Shown here: positions 17,749-25,841 of the stretch, one piece after another
Position numbering within the stretch: position 1 is the stretch's first letter
How the letters are laid out: the number at the start of each line of letters is the position of its first letter
NCBI GenBank assembly: GCA_964399985.1
Contig: CAYNRY010000001.1
Coordinates: 806,001 to 870,000, forward strand
Source: Micavibrio_B sp964399985
Lineage (GTDB): Bacteria; Pseudomonadota; Alphaproteobacteria; Micavibrionales; Micavibrionaceae
Length of the DNA: 64,000 bases
Direction: 5' to 3'
Notes under the pieces: model-generated
Told to the model about the DNA's origin: nothing
Seen by the model: the letters and a program-made list of their open reading frames with translations, nothing else
Databases searched by the model: none
Translations under genes and position numbers: made by a program

Positions 17749-18886
17749 TATACTTTTCCTGACTGGCACGCGAGCCGATTTTGGGAAACTTTTGCCATTG
17801 ATTCAGGCGGTTGAAGCACATCCTAATTTTAATTGCCGCATTTTTTGCACGGGAATGCACCAGTTAAAATTATACGGCAATACGGCTAATGAAGTGATGA
17901 AGTATAATTTTACTCATGTACATCATCACATAAATCAGCGTATTGGCGAGCCGATGGAGATGATCCTCGCTAATACAATCAGCGGTTTGTCTCGCTATAT
18001 CGAGGAGCATCCTTGCGACATGATTGTCGTGCATGGTGACCGCGTCGAGGCGTTGGCTGGCGCCATTGTCGGCATGATAAAGAATGTGATTGTATCGCAT
18101 ATTGAAGGCGGCGAACGCTCCGGAACGGTTGATGAAATGCTGCGCCACGCGGTTTCAAAACTTTCACATTATCATTTCGTAGCCAACGAGGAAGCGGCTG
18201 CTCGTGTACGTCAAATGGGCGAAGCGCCGGAGAAAGTCCACGTCATAGGCTCTCCGGATATCGATGTTATGCGGTCTAAAAATTTACCGTCTCTGGACTC
18301 CGTTAAAAATTACTACGAAATCGATTTTGATTCCTACGCCATTGCGATGTTTCATCCGGTCACAACGGAACTGGATCAAATGGAAGAAAATGCCGAGAAA
18401 TTTGTTCAGGCATTACTTGAAGACAGCCATAATTATGTTGTGATTTACCCAAATAATGATGAAGGCACGGGATATATTTTAGACGCCTATAAGAAATTGG
18501 AAAACAATAAAAGGTTCAAAATCTATCCCTCCATTAAATTTGAGCGTTTTCTAGTTCTATTAAAAAATGCCTCATTTTGCATTGGTAATTCCAGTGCAGG
18601 AATGCGTGAGGCGCCGTTCTATGCCATACCAACGGTAAATATCGGTACACGCCAGCATAATCGATTTACCCATTCATCGATTCTTAATTGCGGATATGAA
18701 ACGAAAGATATTTTGAAAGCCATTGCAGGTACAGAAAAAGTTACGAAAGGAGATATATCGTCTTATTTCGGCAAAGGAGATAGTGCCGATGGTTTTATGA
18801 AGACTATTGCCGATCCTTTCTTCTGGGATACAAAATCACAAAAGCAGTTCTTCGATATTCCATCTGCTTTAAAAATTATAGCCTAA
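17735..18886 (+). CDS. neuC: UDP-N-acetylglucosamine 2-epimerase, hydrolysing
   Basis: 383 residues from GTG at 17735, which has AGGA eight bases upstream; a TTG at 17720 is also in frame but lacks a site. NeuC hydrolyses UDP-GlcNAc to UDP and ManNAc, the substrate of NeuB. Visible are GTRADFGKLLPLI near the N terminus, VHGDRVEALAGA, HIEGGERSGTVDEMLRHAVSKLSH and the C-terminal CIGNSSAGMREAP. It differs clearly from the non-hydrolysing WecB in the same locus. The gene overlaps neuB and ends four bases before neuA, consistent with one transcript. Confidence 0.93.
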   Translation: MEQRNILFLTGTRADFGKLLPLIQAVEAHPNFNCRIFCTGMHQLKLYGNTANEVMKYNFTHVHHHINQRIGEPMEMILANTISGLSRYIEEHPCDMIVVHGDRVEALAGAIVGMIKNVIVSHIEGGERSGTVDEMLRHAVSKLSHYHFVANEEAAARVRQMGEAPEKVHVIGSPDIDVMRSKNLPSLDSVKNYYEIDFDSYAIAMFHPVTTELDQMEENAEKFVQALLEDSHNYVVIYPNNDEGTGYILDAYKKLENNKRFKIYPSIKFERFLVLLKNASFCIGNSSAGMREAPFYAIPTVNIGTRQHNRFTHSSILNCGYETKDILKAIAGTEKVTKGDISSYFGKGDSADGFMKTIADPFFWDTKSQKQFFDIPSALKIIA

Positions 18887-18890
18887 TATC

Positions 18891-19589
18891 ATGCAAGAAA
18901 GAAGCTATCTTCCTATCATTACGGCCAGAGGCGGCTCAAAAGGATTGGTAGGGAAGAACATACTTCCGTTAAACGGTAAGCCCTTGATTGCCTATACAAT
19001 CGAAGCTTTTTATCAATCCGGCTTGTCGGGTAATTGTTATGTTTCAACAGACAACGATGAAATTTCATCTATTGCCCAACAATATGGAGCGAAAGTTATT
19101 GAACGTCCGGCTGAATTATCGACGGATACATCAAGTTCGGCATCGGCAGTCATCCATGTGGTTGAAGAATTAAAAAAGCAAGGTTCATTTGCCTATACGG
19201 ATTTCATTCTTCTGCAACCAACATCGCCGCTTCGCGATGGAAAAGACATCTTCAATGCGGTCAGTCTTTACGACAAAATGGGCGGGCAGGGCTCGGTTGT
19301 TAGCATGACGCAAGTTGAAACTCATCCCTATAAATGTTTCATTACAAACAAAGAAGGAGATGCGAGCCCTTTATTTGGCGAACAATATCTAGCGATGCCG
19401 CGCCAAAATTTGCCTAATATCTTAAAACAAAATGGCGCAATTTATATTACTGGAATTGATGATTTTCTGAAAGACGAGGTTTTTTGCGCAAATCCTGTTA
19501 CGCCTTACATCATGAAAAGCGAAAGATCGATTGATATAGATACACAATTGGACTTAGATATCGCAGAGCTTATCCTTTCGAGGAATTAA
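18891..19589 (+). CDS. neuA: CMP-N-acetylneuraminate (acylneuraminate) cytidylyltransferase
   Basis: 232 residues, the normal size of the catalytic domain alone. NeuA activates the nonulosonic acid with CTP for transfer. Visible are the CTP-binding start ITARGGSKGLVGKNILPLNGKPL, STDNDEI, LLQPTSPLR and, near the end, ERSIDIDTQLDLDIAE. It follows neuC by four bases. The 3' end overlaps the convergent methyltransferase-like gene by four bases. A dedicated sialyltransferase is not evident in the window. Confidence 0.93.
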   Translation: MQERSYLPIITARGGSKGLVGKNILPLNGKPLIAYTIEAFYQSGLSGNCYVSTDNDEISSIAQQYGAKVIERPAELSTDTSSSASAVIHVVEELKKQGSFAYTDFILLQPTSPLRDGKDIFNAVSLYDKMGGQGSVVSMTQVETHPYKCFITNKEGDASPLFGEQYLAMPRQNLPNILKQNGAIYITGIDDFLKDEVFCANPVTPYIMKSERSIDIDTQLDLDIAELILSRN

Positions 19590-20326
19590 GCTGTCTTTTT
19601 AAATTTAAGATCAAGCGCTCTGTCAGAGATATTTTGAACAAAATGTGCAGAGGGCGGCTCTGTCAATAATAGAAGATCGGTTTTCTTCGCGCCGTTCACA
19701 GTTCCAACACGTGAAATTCCATTATAGGCAACCAGTTTTTTGCCAAGAATTTTTTGCAGGACATAAACGGTAGATACCCGTGTATCGATGATCGCGTAAA
19801 CGGGCGCTGCACTATTTTCAATATATTTAATTAGATCGAAACAAAAGGAAGGGCCGCCTTTGTCTGTTTTATAATCAGGCCCGTCAACAAAGACAAAGTC
19901 ATACGGTCCGGCGGGGATGTCTTTGTATCTGATGCCCCGAAATATCGAATAAGCATCTTCTACTAATTCAGAATGACGAATTTCTACGAAGGATTTATAT
20001 TTTTCCGGAAGCAGATTTAGAGCATGTTGCCAATAAAATTCTTCGCTTTCTAAAGAGACAAATCGAGGGAAATAGGATGGATCAGTCAGCTTTATTTTTT
20101 CGATCGCTTTACAAATAACGACCGTTGAAAGGCCGGTTCCGCATTCAACAATTCCTTGCGGCTTGCGTTTCATAACGCCTGTATAAATTTGATATAATGT
20201 CGCATATTTAGCGCCAGTAGATTTTGTCGTGTTCTGGTAATCAAGAATCTCGGCCCAAAGCTTGGGCTGGGACTGTAGTTTGAGCTTATAATAGCGTTCT
20301 GATAGTAAGTTTAAAGTTCGTTTCAT
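19586..20326 (-). CDS. Putative SAM-dependent methyltransferase-like protein
   Basis: 246 residues. The segment GIVECGTGLSTVVICKAIEKI looks like a class I methyltransferase glycine loop, followed by FVSLESEEFYW and YDFVFVDGPDYKTDKGGPS in the positions of the acidic and post-core motifs. No substrate can be named. It is transcribed against neuA, overlapping its last four bases, and is divergent from the next gene across 73 bases. Lying inside the glycan locus, it may modify the same polymer, but that is inference. Confidence 0.75.
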   Translation of the reverse strand: MKRTLNLLSERYYKLKLQSQPKLWAEILDYQNTTKSTGAKYATLYQIYTGVMKRKPQGIVECGTGLSTVVICKAIEKIKLTDPSYFPRFVSLESEEFYWQHALNLLPEKYKSFVEIRHSELVEDAYSIFRGIRYKDIPAGPYDFVFVDGPDYKTDKGGPSFCFDLIKYIENSAAPVYAIIDTRVSTVYVLQKILGKKLVAYNGISRVGTVNGAKKTDLLLLTEPPSAHFVQNISDRALDLKFKKTA

Positions 20327-20399
20327 ACTGTATTTCTATAGATTGAAATAAATGGTATTAAAACAAAAATGTACCCCATAAGAAACATATCCGGTTGAA

Positions 20400-21911
20400 A
20401 TGTCAGAAATTCTTATCAATATTGACTTGACGAGCCAATCTATAAATGTTGAGCAAGGTCAGGAAAGATTATCAAGCCGCAAGGTAAACGATGCCCAGTA
20501 TATAGATGCGAAGTCAGGATTGAATGTATTTCCTGTCCTAAAGCTGTCAAATCATAAACTTAGTATTCATACCGCGAATGGCGGAATTTTGCCTCTGTAT
20601 TACAGGATCGAAGATAATAGAATTTCCCTTAGCAACTACCCTCATCTTTTGATTCGCTCAGGCGACACGCTCACCATCAGTGCTCAAATCTTAGCCAGCC
20701 GCCTGATCGGTGCCACGAACCAGTTATATAATCCATTCACTTCTATACCTATTTTACAGGATAGTTCAGTTTACGAATTTGAGAATGGAAAAATTCGTTA
20801 TGCGGGATCTACTTTACATGAAGATGATAAAGCGTCTTATGACGGTATCCGTGATTTCTGGATAAAAAGATTTGACGAGTATGCAAGCGAAGATGGCAAA
20901 ATTTGCGTGCCATTGTCTGGTGGCTATGACAGTAGATTGAATCTGGCATTGATGGCGCATGCGGCAAAAGATATGTCGAAGCTGGTTTGTGTTCACGAAT
21001 ATAAAGACGATGCTGAAGAAAGTATTGCTAAGGATGTCGCAGATAAATATGGCGTAAAGTATATTGGCGTTGGCCGAGATGACATGCTGAGCCAAGGGCA
21101 AGCCTTAAGCCTGTCTGAAGACTATATTCTAAAGGCCGGGTTAAACCGCGATAACGTACGCCGATGGACGGGGCATCTTAACAATATAACGCAGTCTTAT
21201 GGTGATCAAACACGGATTGTCGGCTTTGGTGCTGAGCCACACAAAGGAAAATTCTATCGCCAGATCGAAAATATGAATGAAATTCCTCCGCTTTTCTTTA
21301 CAGGCAGACGACAGGTCAAAGAAGCGGTTCGCTCAATTCACGATCGAAAGGAAGAAGATTTTCATGATCAAACCTTGTACGATTTGATTTCCCAAGCAAA
21401 AAATATATACAGCCAGTTATCTTCGCAAATCGATTACGTGCATTATTTCGCTTATGTCGTCGATAGTTACGGCTATCGTAGTCGTTACTTTGCCGATATC
21501 CATGATATTGATTTTCCTCAATTCAATCATGGTTTTCTAAACACTGTTTTCTCGTTACCGCGTCATGAAAAAGAAGCTTTTTTATTAAATCGGCGCATAA
21601 TGGATGAGTTTGGTTCTCCGGTTGCGAACGTGCCGTATACATCCGCCAATCAAAAATCCCTTGATAAAAAAACGGGTTTTATCTCAAAGCTTTACAAATA
21701 CAGCAAAGCGCGTTTAGGGCCGCGGCCATTAAAAGGATGGCGCGATGATATCGCGCTCCGGTTATCGAAAGCTGATAGCGCTCTAACGTCGAGGCTATTG
21801 AAATTATTGGAGGACAAAAATCCATTATTCAGCCGGAACGAACTTATCACCGCTTATAATTATTTTTCTCTTTTGCAGGAAAAATATAACGTCGATTATA
21901 AGTTAGTCTGA
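20400..21911 (+). CDS. Asparagine-synthetase-like protein lacking the glutaminase cysteine
   Basis: 503 residues. The ATP pyrophosphatase loop SGGYDSR is at 173-179, preceded by a region (1-150) laid out like the glutaminase domain of AsnB but starting MSEILIN, with no cysteine at position 2 and no RGPD-type motif. The synthetase half continues with DQTRIVGFGAEPHKGKF and DFPQFNHGFLNTVFSLPR. Without a glutaminase the protein would need free ammonia, another amine donor, or no nitrogen at all; beta-lactam-synthetase-like enzymes are a known precedent. It lies beyond neuA and is convergent with the membrane protein gene, overlapping it by nine bases. Function unknown. Confidence 0.82.
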   Translation: MSEILINIDLTSQSINVEQGQERLSSRKVNDAQYIDAKSGLNVFPVLKLSNHKLSIHTANGGILPLYYRIEDNRISLSNYPHLLIRSGDTLTISAQILASRLIGATNQLYNPFTSIPILQDSSVYEFENGKIRYAGSTLHEDDKASYDGIRDFWIKRFDEYASEDGKICVPLSGGYDSRLNLALMAHAAKDMSKLVCVHEYKDDAEESIAKDVADKYGVKYIGVGRDDMLSQGQALSLSEDYILKAGLNRDNVRRWTGHLNNITQSYGDQTRIVGFGAEPHKGKFYRQIENMNEIPPLFFTGRRQVKEAVRSIHDRKEEDFHDQTLYDLISQAKNIYSQLSSQIDYVHYFAYVVDSYGYRSRYFADIHDIDFPQFNHGFLNTVFSLPRHEKEAFLLNRRIMDEFGSPVANVPYTSANQKSLDKKTGFISKLYKYSKARLGPRPLKGWRDDIALRLSKADSALTSRLLKLLEDKNPLFSRNELITAYNYFSLLQEKYNVDYKLV

Positions 21912-23915
21912 CGCCTTTTCCGCGCCTTCCATTTTGCAATCACTTGCGACGGCGTTTTCAATGGGAACCAATGCAAGCCCCTGACTTGTTTTCGCCTGCA
22001 CGATGTCGCCTTTGCAAAGCATGGTCTCCGGCATCAAAACATGCGTCAGCTCCGACGCTTCTTTTCTGATCTCGGCCAGATTTGTTCTCCATATAGTATT
22101 TTGTTCTTTGGCTTTGGCCTCAAAATATTGACGGCGGCACATCGGATTGAGCAGCCAGTCATCGCAGACTTCGGGATCTTTATCTATTGGCTTCAATCCT
22201 AAAAGTTCGGCTCTCTTCCATATCGTATCAATCATTGCCGGTATATAAAATACATACTGACATTCGCCATATCCAAGAAATATCGCCCGCGTCGGTAGCG
22301 CCAATTCCCCATGGGTACTGCGAAACGGCAAAGTCAATACCATGCCAGTTTTTGGCACGTTATTTTCGAGGAGGGCGATAATTTCGGTTGTGTTGTCTTC
22401 CCTTGAAAAGCTCCAAGGCTTGCGTGCCAGTAAAACAAAAGCGCAGGCAACTATTAACAATCCTATGATCAAAGGCTTGCCGCAAGGAATCTTGGCATAC
22501 CATTTCGGCTTGGCATGGAAGACCAGCATCAGTAAAACCGCTAGAGATGGAAGGCGTAATCCCAAAAATATAATAAAGAAGACAATCGTAATCCACATGA
22601 TGCGGGTCCAGAATTTTTCCTGACTTGCCGAAAAATGGGGAAGCCACATCCACCATGCAAGACCCGCGATAAGGATAGCAATACTGGATTGTTCCAAAAC
22701 GCTGCCCTGAAAAAAATAATCGATATCAATGATAGGGGGCGTGATGGTCGGAATGTTCAGAACAGGCAGCCATGGCGGGATGGCCGTTGCGATTGTCGCT
22801 CCTGCCAATAAAAATCCATAAATTCTTTCCTTGTGATCCCCGGAATACATTGCCGCATATGTGCGCTCTGCCAGAACGGCCACCACGGTAATCACCGCAT
22901 AAGGTGTAACGCGGGTAAGTGCAGCCTGAGCGATGCTGACCGAAGGCAGTAATTCAGTAAATATAATTTGCACGGCCCACAGGGCCATCGTAACGCCGAT
23001 AATAGAAATCGCCCGCGATGTTAGCTCGTTCGAGCCTATATCTTTAGCTTTGGCTCTCAACGCTACAATCCCGCATATTAGAGCAGCCTGAATCCCGAGC
23101 ACGACAAAAAGCCCATCCTGCAACGGTGTCAGATTGCTCGTTTTGCTGAAAACATACGACCACCAAGCTTCGTGATTAAAATCATGATGCGGGATCTGCA
23201 GTAAAACAAAATATATAAAGGGAGTTAGCAAGGCGATAGTCGCTGCGCCCAATTTGGCAAGTTGCATAAAATTTTTGCTCTTCAGGACGAAACATTCCCA
23301 AAGAGCATGGCCACCCAAAATAGACAGCAAAACGAGTGCATGGCTTGGGTGATAAAGGGCCAGTGCCGCCGCTAGCGCTACCGCTCCATATTGTTTTCCG
23401 CGCAAATGCAAACCTAGAATGATAAAGCCGATGGTCAGGGCAAAGCCGGAGGTGACGATTTTAAATCCTGCCCCTATAGCAAGATAACGGCCAAAGCCGC
23501 TAAAGCCCGACAAATAACAAAAAATCATAGCGAGAAAAATAAAGCCAATTTCTTTTCGAAACGAGGAGAAGAAATATAATAGGCCAAATGCAAGGCACGC
23601 TAATTGAACGGCATAAAAAATCGTGAATTGCAGATTTGGCGATATATCGAGTGCCGACATCCATATGGCCGGCAGCAAGGTAAAGCCGACCTTCGCTGAT
23701 TGTGTGACGTATTCCCGGCTGACGGAGCTTGCCGGGAGATCCGGATTGTTCAAAATTTGGGAGAAAACGATCGTGTCGTTGACGTCAAGACTGATCGATT
23801 TGCCAAGCCCTTCGGAACCTCTGATGGCAAGAAGACAGCAGAAAAGCAAAAGCCATTGCAGGAATATATTTTTATTAAAAGCTACGAAAACGTCGCCGGA
23901 AAGTATTTTTTTCAT
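21903..23915 (-). CDS. Large polytopic membrane protein, possible GT-C-like glycosyltransferase
   Basis: 670 residues. There are a dozen or so hydrophobic segments between residues 15 and 500, then a soluble C-terminal domain of about 170 residues with several cysteines (DPEVCDDWLLNPMCRRQY). The early loop GLGKSISLDVNDTIVFSQIL and the many helices fit the layout of GT-C transferases or glycan polymerases, but no diagnostic motif is visible. It ends the glycan locus on this side, next to the recQ remnant. A polymerase, a ligase or a C-type transferase are all possible; a Wzy-type polymerase is otherwise missing from the window. Confidence 0.75.
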   Translation of the reverse strand: MKKILSGDVFVAFNKNIFLQWLLLFCCLLAIRGSEGLGKSISLDVNDTIVFSQILNNPDLPASSVSREYVTQSAKVGFTLLPAIWMSALDISPNLQFTIFYAVQLACLAFGLLYFFSSFRKEIGFIFLAMIFCYLSGFSGFGRYLAIGAGFKIVTSGFALTIGFIILGLHLRGKQYGAVALAAALALYHPSHALVLLSILGGHALWECFVLKSKNFMQLAKLGAATIALLTPFIYFVLLQIPHHDFNHEAWWSYVFSKTSNLTPLQDGLFVVLGIQAALICGIVALRAKAKDIGSNELTSRAISIIGVTMALWAVQIIFTELLPSVSIAQAALTRVTPYAVITVVAVLAERTYAAMYSGDHKERIYGFLLAGATIATAIPPWLPVLNIPTITPPIIDIDYFFQGSVLEQSSIAILIAGLAWWMWLPHFSASQEKFWTRIMWITIVFFIIFLGLRLPSLAVLLMLVFHAKPKWYAKIPCGKPLIIGLLIVACAFVLLARKPWSFSREDNTTEIIALLENNVPKTGMVLTLPFRSTHGELALPTRAIFLGYGECQYVFYIPAMIDTIWKRAELLGLKPIDKDPEVCDDWLLNPMCRRQYFEAKAKEQNTIWRTNLAEIRKEASELTHVLMPETMLCKGDIVQAKTSQGLALVPIENAVASDCKMEGAEKASD

Positions 23916-23957
23916 TTTGCAAATATACCTTAAATTAGGGCGAAGGCCATCTCATAA

Positions 23958-24594
23958 TCAGGATTCATTCTGAATAATTGACAGGAATTCGGCACCGTAG
24001 CGCTCAAGTTTTGAAGTGCCCGCGCCGGGAATCTGCGCCATCGAATCCATACTCAGAGGGCGGCGGCGGACCATGTCGATCAGAGTTTTTATCATAAAAA
24101 ATAACATAAGGAGATTTTTGGATAACGCCTGCGCAAAGAAGACAAAGCGCGGTATTCCGGTCTGAAGTCCTGTACCATTGCTATACACAATGTGCTTCAT
24201 CAATGACGAAAAGAGAGATATCAATCCGGTCGAGAATGTCGAGAAGAGGGCCGTTCATCAGTCGTTCGGGCCCGACATAAATCAAGTCGAATTCTTCGTT
24301 CAAAAGGTCATTCATCGTACCTTGGATTTGCGAATAATCCATCGATGAATTTATCATCGCTGTGCGCACTCCAAGTTTTTTTAAAGCAGTCACTTGATCC
24401 TGCATCAGGGTAATCAAAGGCGAGACGACAACGCCGACCCCTTTGCGGCACAAGGCAGGAATCTGATAACAGAGCGATTTACCCTCGCCAGTTGGCATTA
24501 GCGTGCAACAGCTCTTACCCCTCATAACGTAATCAATCACATCCTTTTGTTGCCCACGAAAAGAGTCATAACCGGAAACGGATTTAAGAATGGA
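23958..24594 (-). pseudogene. recQ: recQ helicase remnant with nonsense, frameshifts and a large internal deletion
   Basis: About 640 bases, against roughly 1.8 kb for an intact gene. The 5' part reads SVSGYDSFRGQQKDVIDYV, then the Walker A region PTGEGKSLCYQIPAL and ends in VIDEAHC, as in RecQ. A stop codon follows that motif where serine is expected (HCV-stop-QW), then a one-base loss moves the frame to QDFRPEYRALSSLRRRYP. Sequence then jumps directly to the C-terminal HRDC domain (YVIFYDK, another shift, then MAQIPGAGTSKLERYGAEF). Helicase domain 2 and the RQC region are gone. No in-frame start precedes the first motif; a TAG lies just upstream. This is a dead gene at the edge of the glycan locus. 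Confidence 0.9.
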
Positions 24595-24643
24595 CTATAG
24601 TATGGAAAATGAATTGTCTGAAAGAATATTATTCTTGGTCATA

Positions 24644-24847
24644 TCAATTCAGCATCGTCAAAGCAGCCTGACGATCACCGGACTTTAATTTAAGAAATAG
24701 TGTTCGCGCTTTTTTAACGTCCTGAGGCGATCCTGTTTCATACGCTGTTTTGAAAGCGAGAACTATTGGATCATCGGGCCTTAAAATAAAAGCTAAAGTC
24801 TTGGCGAGCTTGCCTATCATTTCCTGATCTATTTTTAGGTCTGGCAT
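24644..24847 (-). CDS. Small hypothetical protein
   Basis: 67 residues, mostly helical and charged (MPDLKIDQEMIGKLAK to GDRQAALTMLN). The start has AAGGA six bases before ATG, which argues that it is a real gene. I do not recognise the family and see no signal peptide or membrane segment. It lies between the recQ pseudogene and the tRNA-Ser terminator, on the same strand as both. Confidence 0.65.
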   Translation of the reverse strand: MPDLKIDQEMIGKLAKTLAFILRPDDPIVLAFKTAYETGSPQDVKKARTLFLKLKSGDRQAALTMLN

Positions 24848-24911
24848 CGAATATCCTTAATTACGCGTTCTTGTTAAACCCTATAAATTCAATCCACAAC
24901 CTTCACCAAAT

Positions 24912-24937
24912 AAAAAAGCCCCAAGCGGGGCTTTTTT
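24912..24937 (-). terminator. Rho-independent terminator after tRNA-Ser
   Basis: Arms GCCCC (24918-24922) and GGGGC (24927-24931) with a four-base loop, flanked by A6 on the left and T6 on the right, so the stem can extend and either strand ends in a U-run. It lies four bases past the CCA end of the minus-strand tRNA, so it most likely ends that transcript. Confidence 0.88.
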
Positions 24938-24940
24938 ATT

Positions 24941-25030
24941 TGGCGGAGAGGGTGGGATTCGAACCCACGGAGGGCGTGAACCCTCGCCAGTTTTCAAGAC
25001 TGGAGCCATCAACCGCTCGACCACCTCTCC
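24941..25030 (-). tRNA. tRNA-Ser (UGA)
   Basis: 90 bases including an encoded CCA. The acceptor stem pairs GGAGAGG at 25024-25030 with CCTCTCC. The anticodon stem CCAGT/ACTGG closes the loop CTTGAAA, giving anticodon TGA. The TTCGAATCC T-loop and a long variable arm typical of serine tRNAs are present. It reads UCA and related serine codons. The glycan locus lies on its 3' side. Confidence 0.95.
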
Positions 25031-25047
25031 AAACCTGCGAAAGTCAT

Positions 25048-25076
25048 TACACAAAATCGAGGGATATGTCTATACT
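25048..25076 (+). promoter_or_regulatory. Candidate promoter of the DUF218 gene, predicted leaderless
   Basis: A -35 TACACA (25048-25053), 17-base spacer and -10 TATACT (25071-25076). Transcription would begin about seven bases later, at or next to the ATG at 25083, and no ribosome site is visible before that ATG. It overlaps the region that must hold the tRNA-Ser promoter on the other strand. Motif match is good for the -10 and partial for the -35. Confidence 0.45.
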
Positions 25077-25082
25077 TCAGCC

Positions 25083-25841
25083 ATGTTCTTTTTTATTTCC
25101 AAGATTTTCTGGACACTGGCGCAGCCATTGGCTTTTCTGGCCTTTTTATTCCTGATCGGACTTATTTTTTATAAAAAACCGGTAGGGCAACGGATTTTAA
25201 CGTTTGCCGCCGTGCTGTTCGTTTTTTGCGGTTTTGTGCCGGTTGGCCCCTTTATCATTCAAGCTCTCGAAAGTCGTACACAAATCCCGAACCTGCCGGA
25301 ACGCATAGATGGCATCATCGTGCTGGGAGGTGCGGTGAATGCAGAATCTTCTGAAATCCTGAAACAGCCTCAATTGAATGAATGGTCAGAGCGCATTGTT
25401 GAGATGATGCGCTTATCCCGAACTTATCCACAAGCAAAGGTGATTTATGCAGGTGGCGCGGGGAGTTTAAGAGGGCAAGGCTCCGAAGAAGCGACGATTG
25501 TAAAAGAAATGCTGAAAAGTCTCGATTTCCCGATACAAACTTTTATTTTCGAAACAAAATCCCGTAACACTTATGAGAATATAAGAAACGCTGAAGAAAT
25601 TGTTCATCCACAGGCTGGAGAAAACTGGTTGTTGATAACGTCAGCATTCCATATACCTAGAAGCCAGGCCGTTTTTAATAAGCAACGATGGAAAATTATC
25701 GCTTATCCCGCAGGCTTTATTGAAAATGGAAGTATAGAGCCATGGCAGTTTCTGGATGTTTCTGGGAATTACTGGAAATTGAACATTGCCGCCAAAGAAA
25801 TCATAGGTATCATCGCCTACAAATTAAGCGGAAGAATATGA
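25083..25841 (+). CDS. YdcF/SanA/ElyC-like DUF218 envelope protein
   Basis: 252 residues. Two hydrophobic segments near the N terminus (about 8-25 and 35-55) anchor it in the inner membrane. The DUF218 domain follows, with GIIVLGGAVNAESS, VIYAGGAGSLRGQGSEEATIV, ETKSRNTYENIRNAEEIV and LLITSAFHIPRSQAVF. Proteins of this family act in cell-envelope metabolism, including undecaprenyl-phosphate use (ElyC), though the reaction is not settled. The stop overlaps the start of the MltB gene by ATGA, linking it to peptidoglycan turnover genes. Confidence 0.88.
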   Translation: MFFFISKIFWTLAQPLAFLAFLFLIGLIFYKKPVGQRILTFAAVLFVFCGFVPVGPFIIQALESRTQIPNLPERIDGIIVLGGAVNAESSEILKQPQLNEWSERIVEMMRLSRTYPQAKVIYAGGAGSLRGQGSEEATIVKEMLKSLDFPIQTFIFETKSRNTYENIRNAEEIVHPQAGENWLLITSAFHIPRSQAVFNKQRWKIIAYPAGFIENGSIEPWQFLDVSGNYWKLNIAAKEIIGIIAYKLSGRI

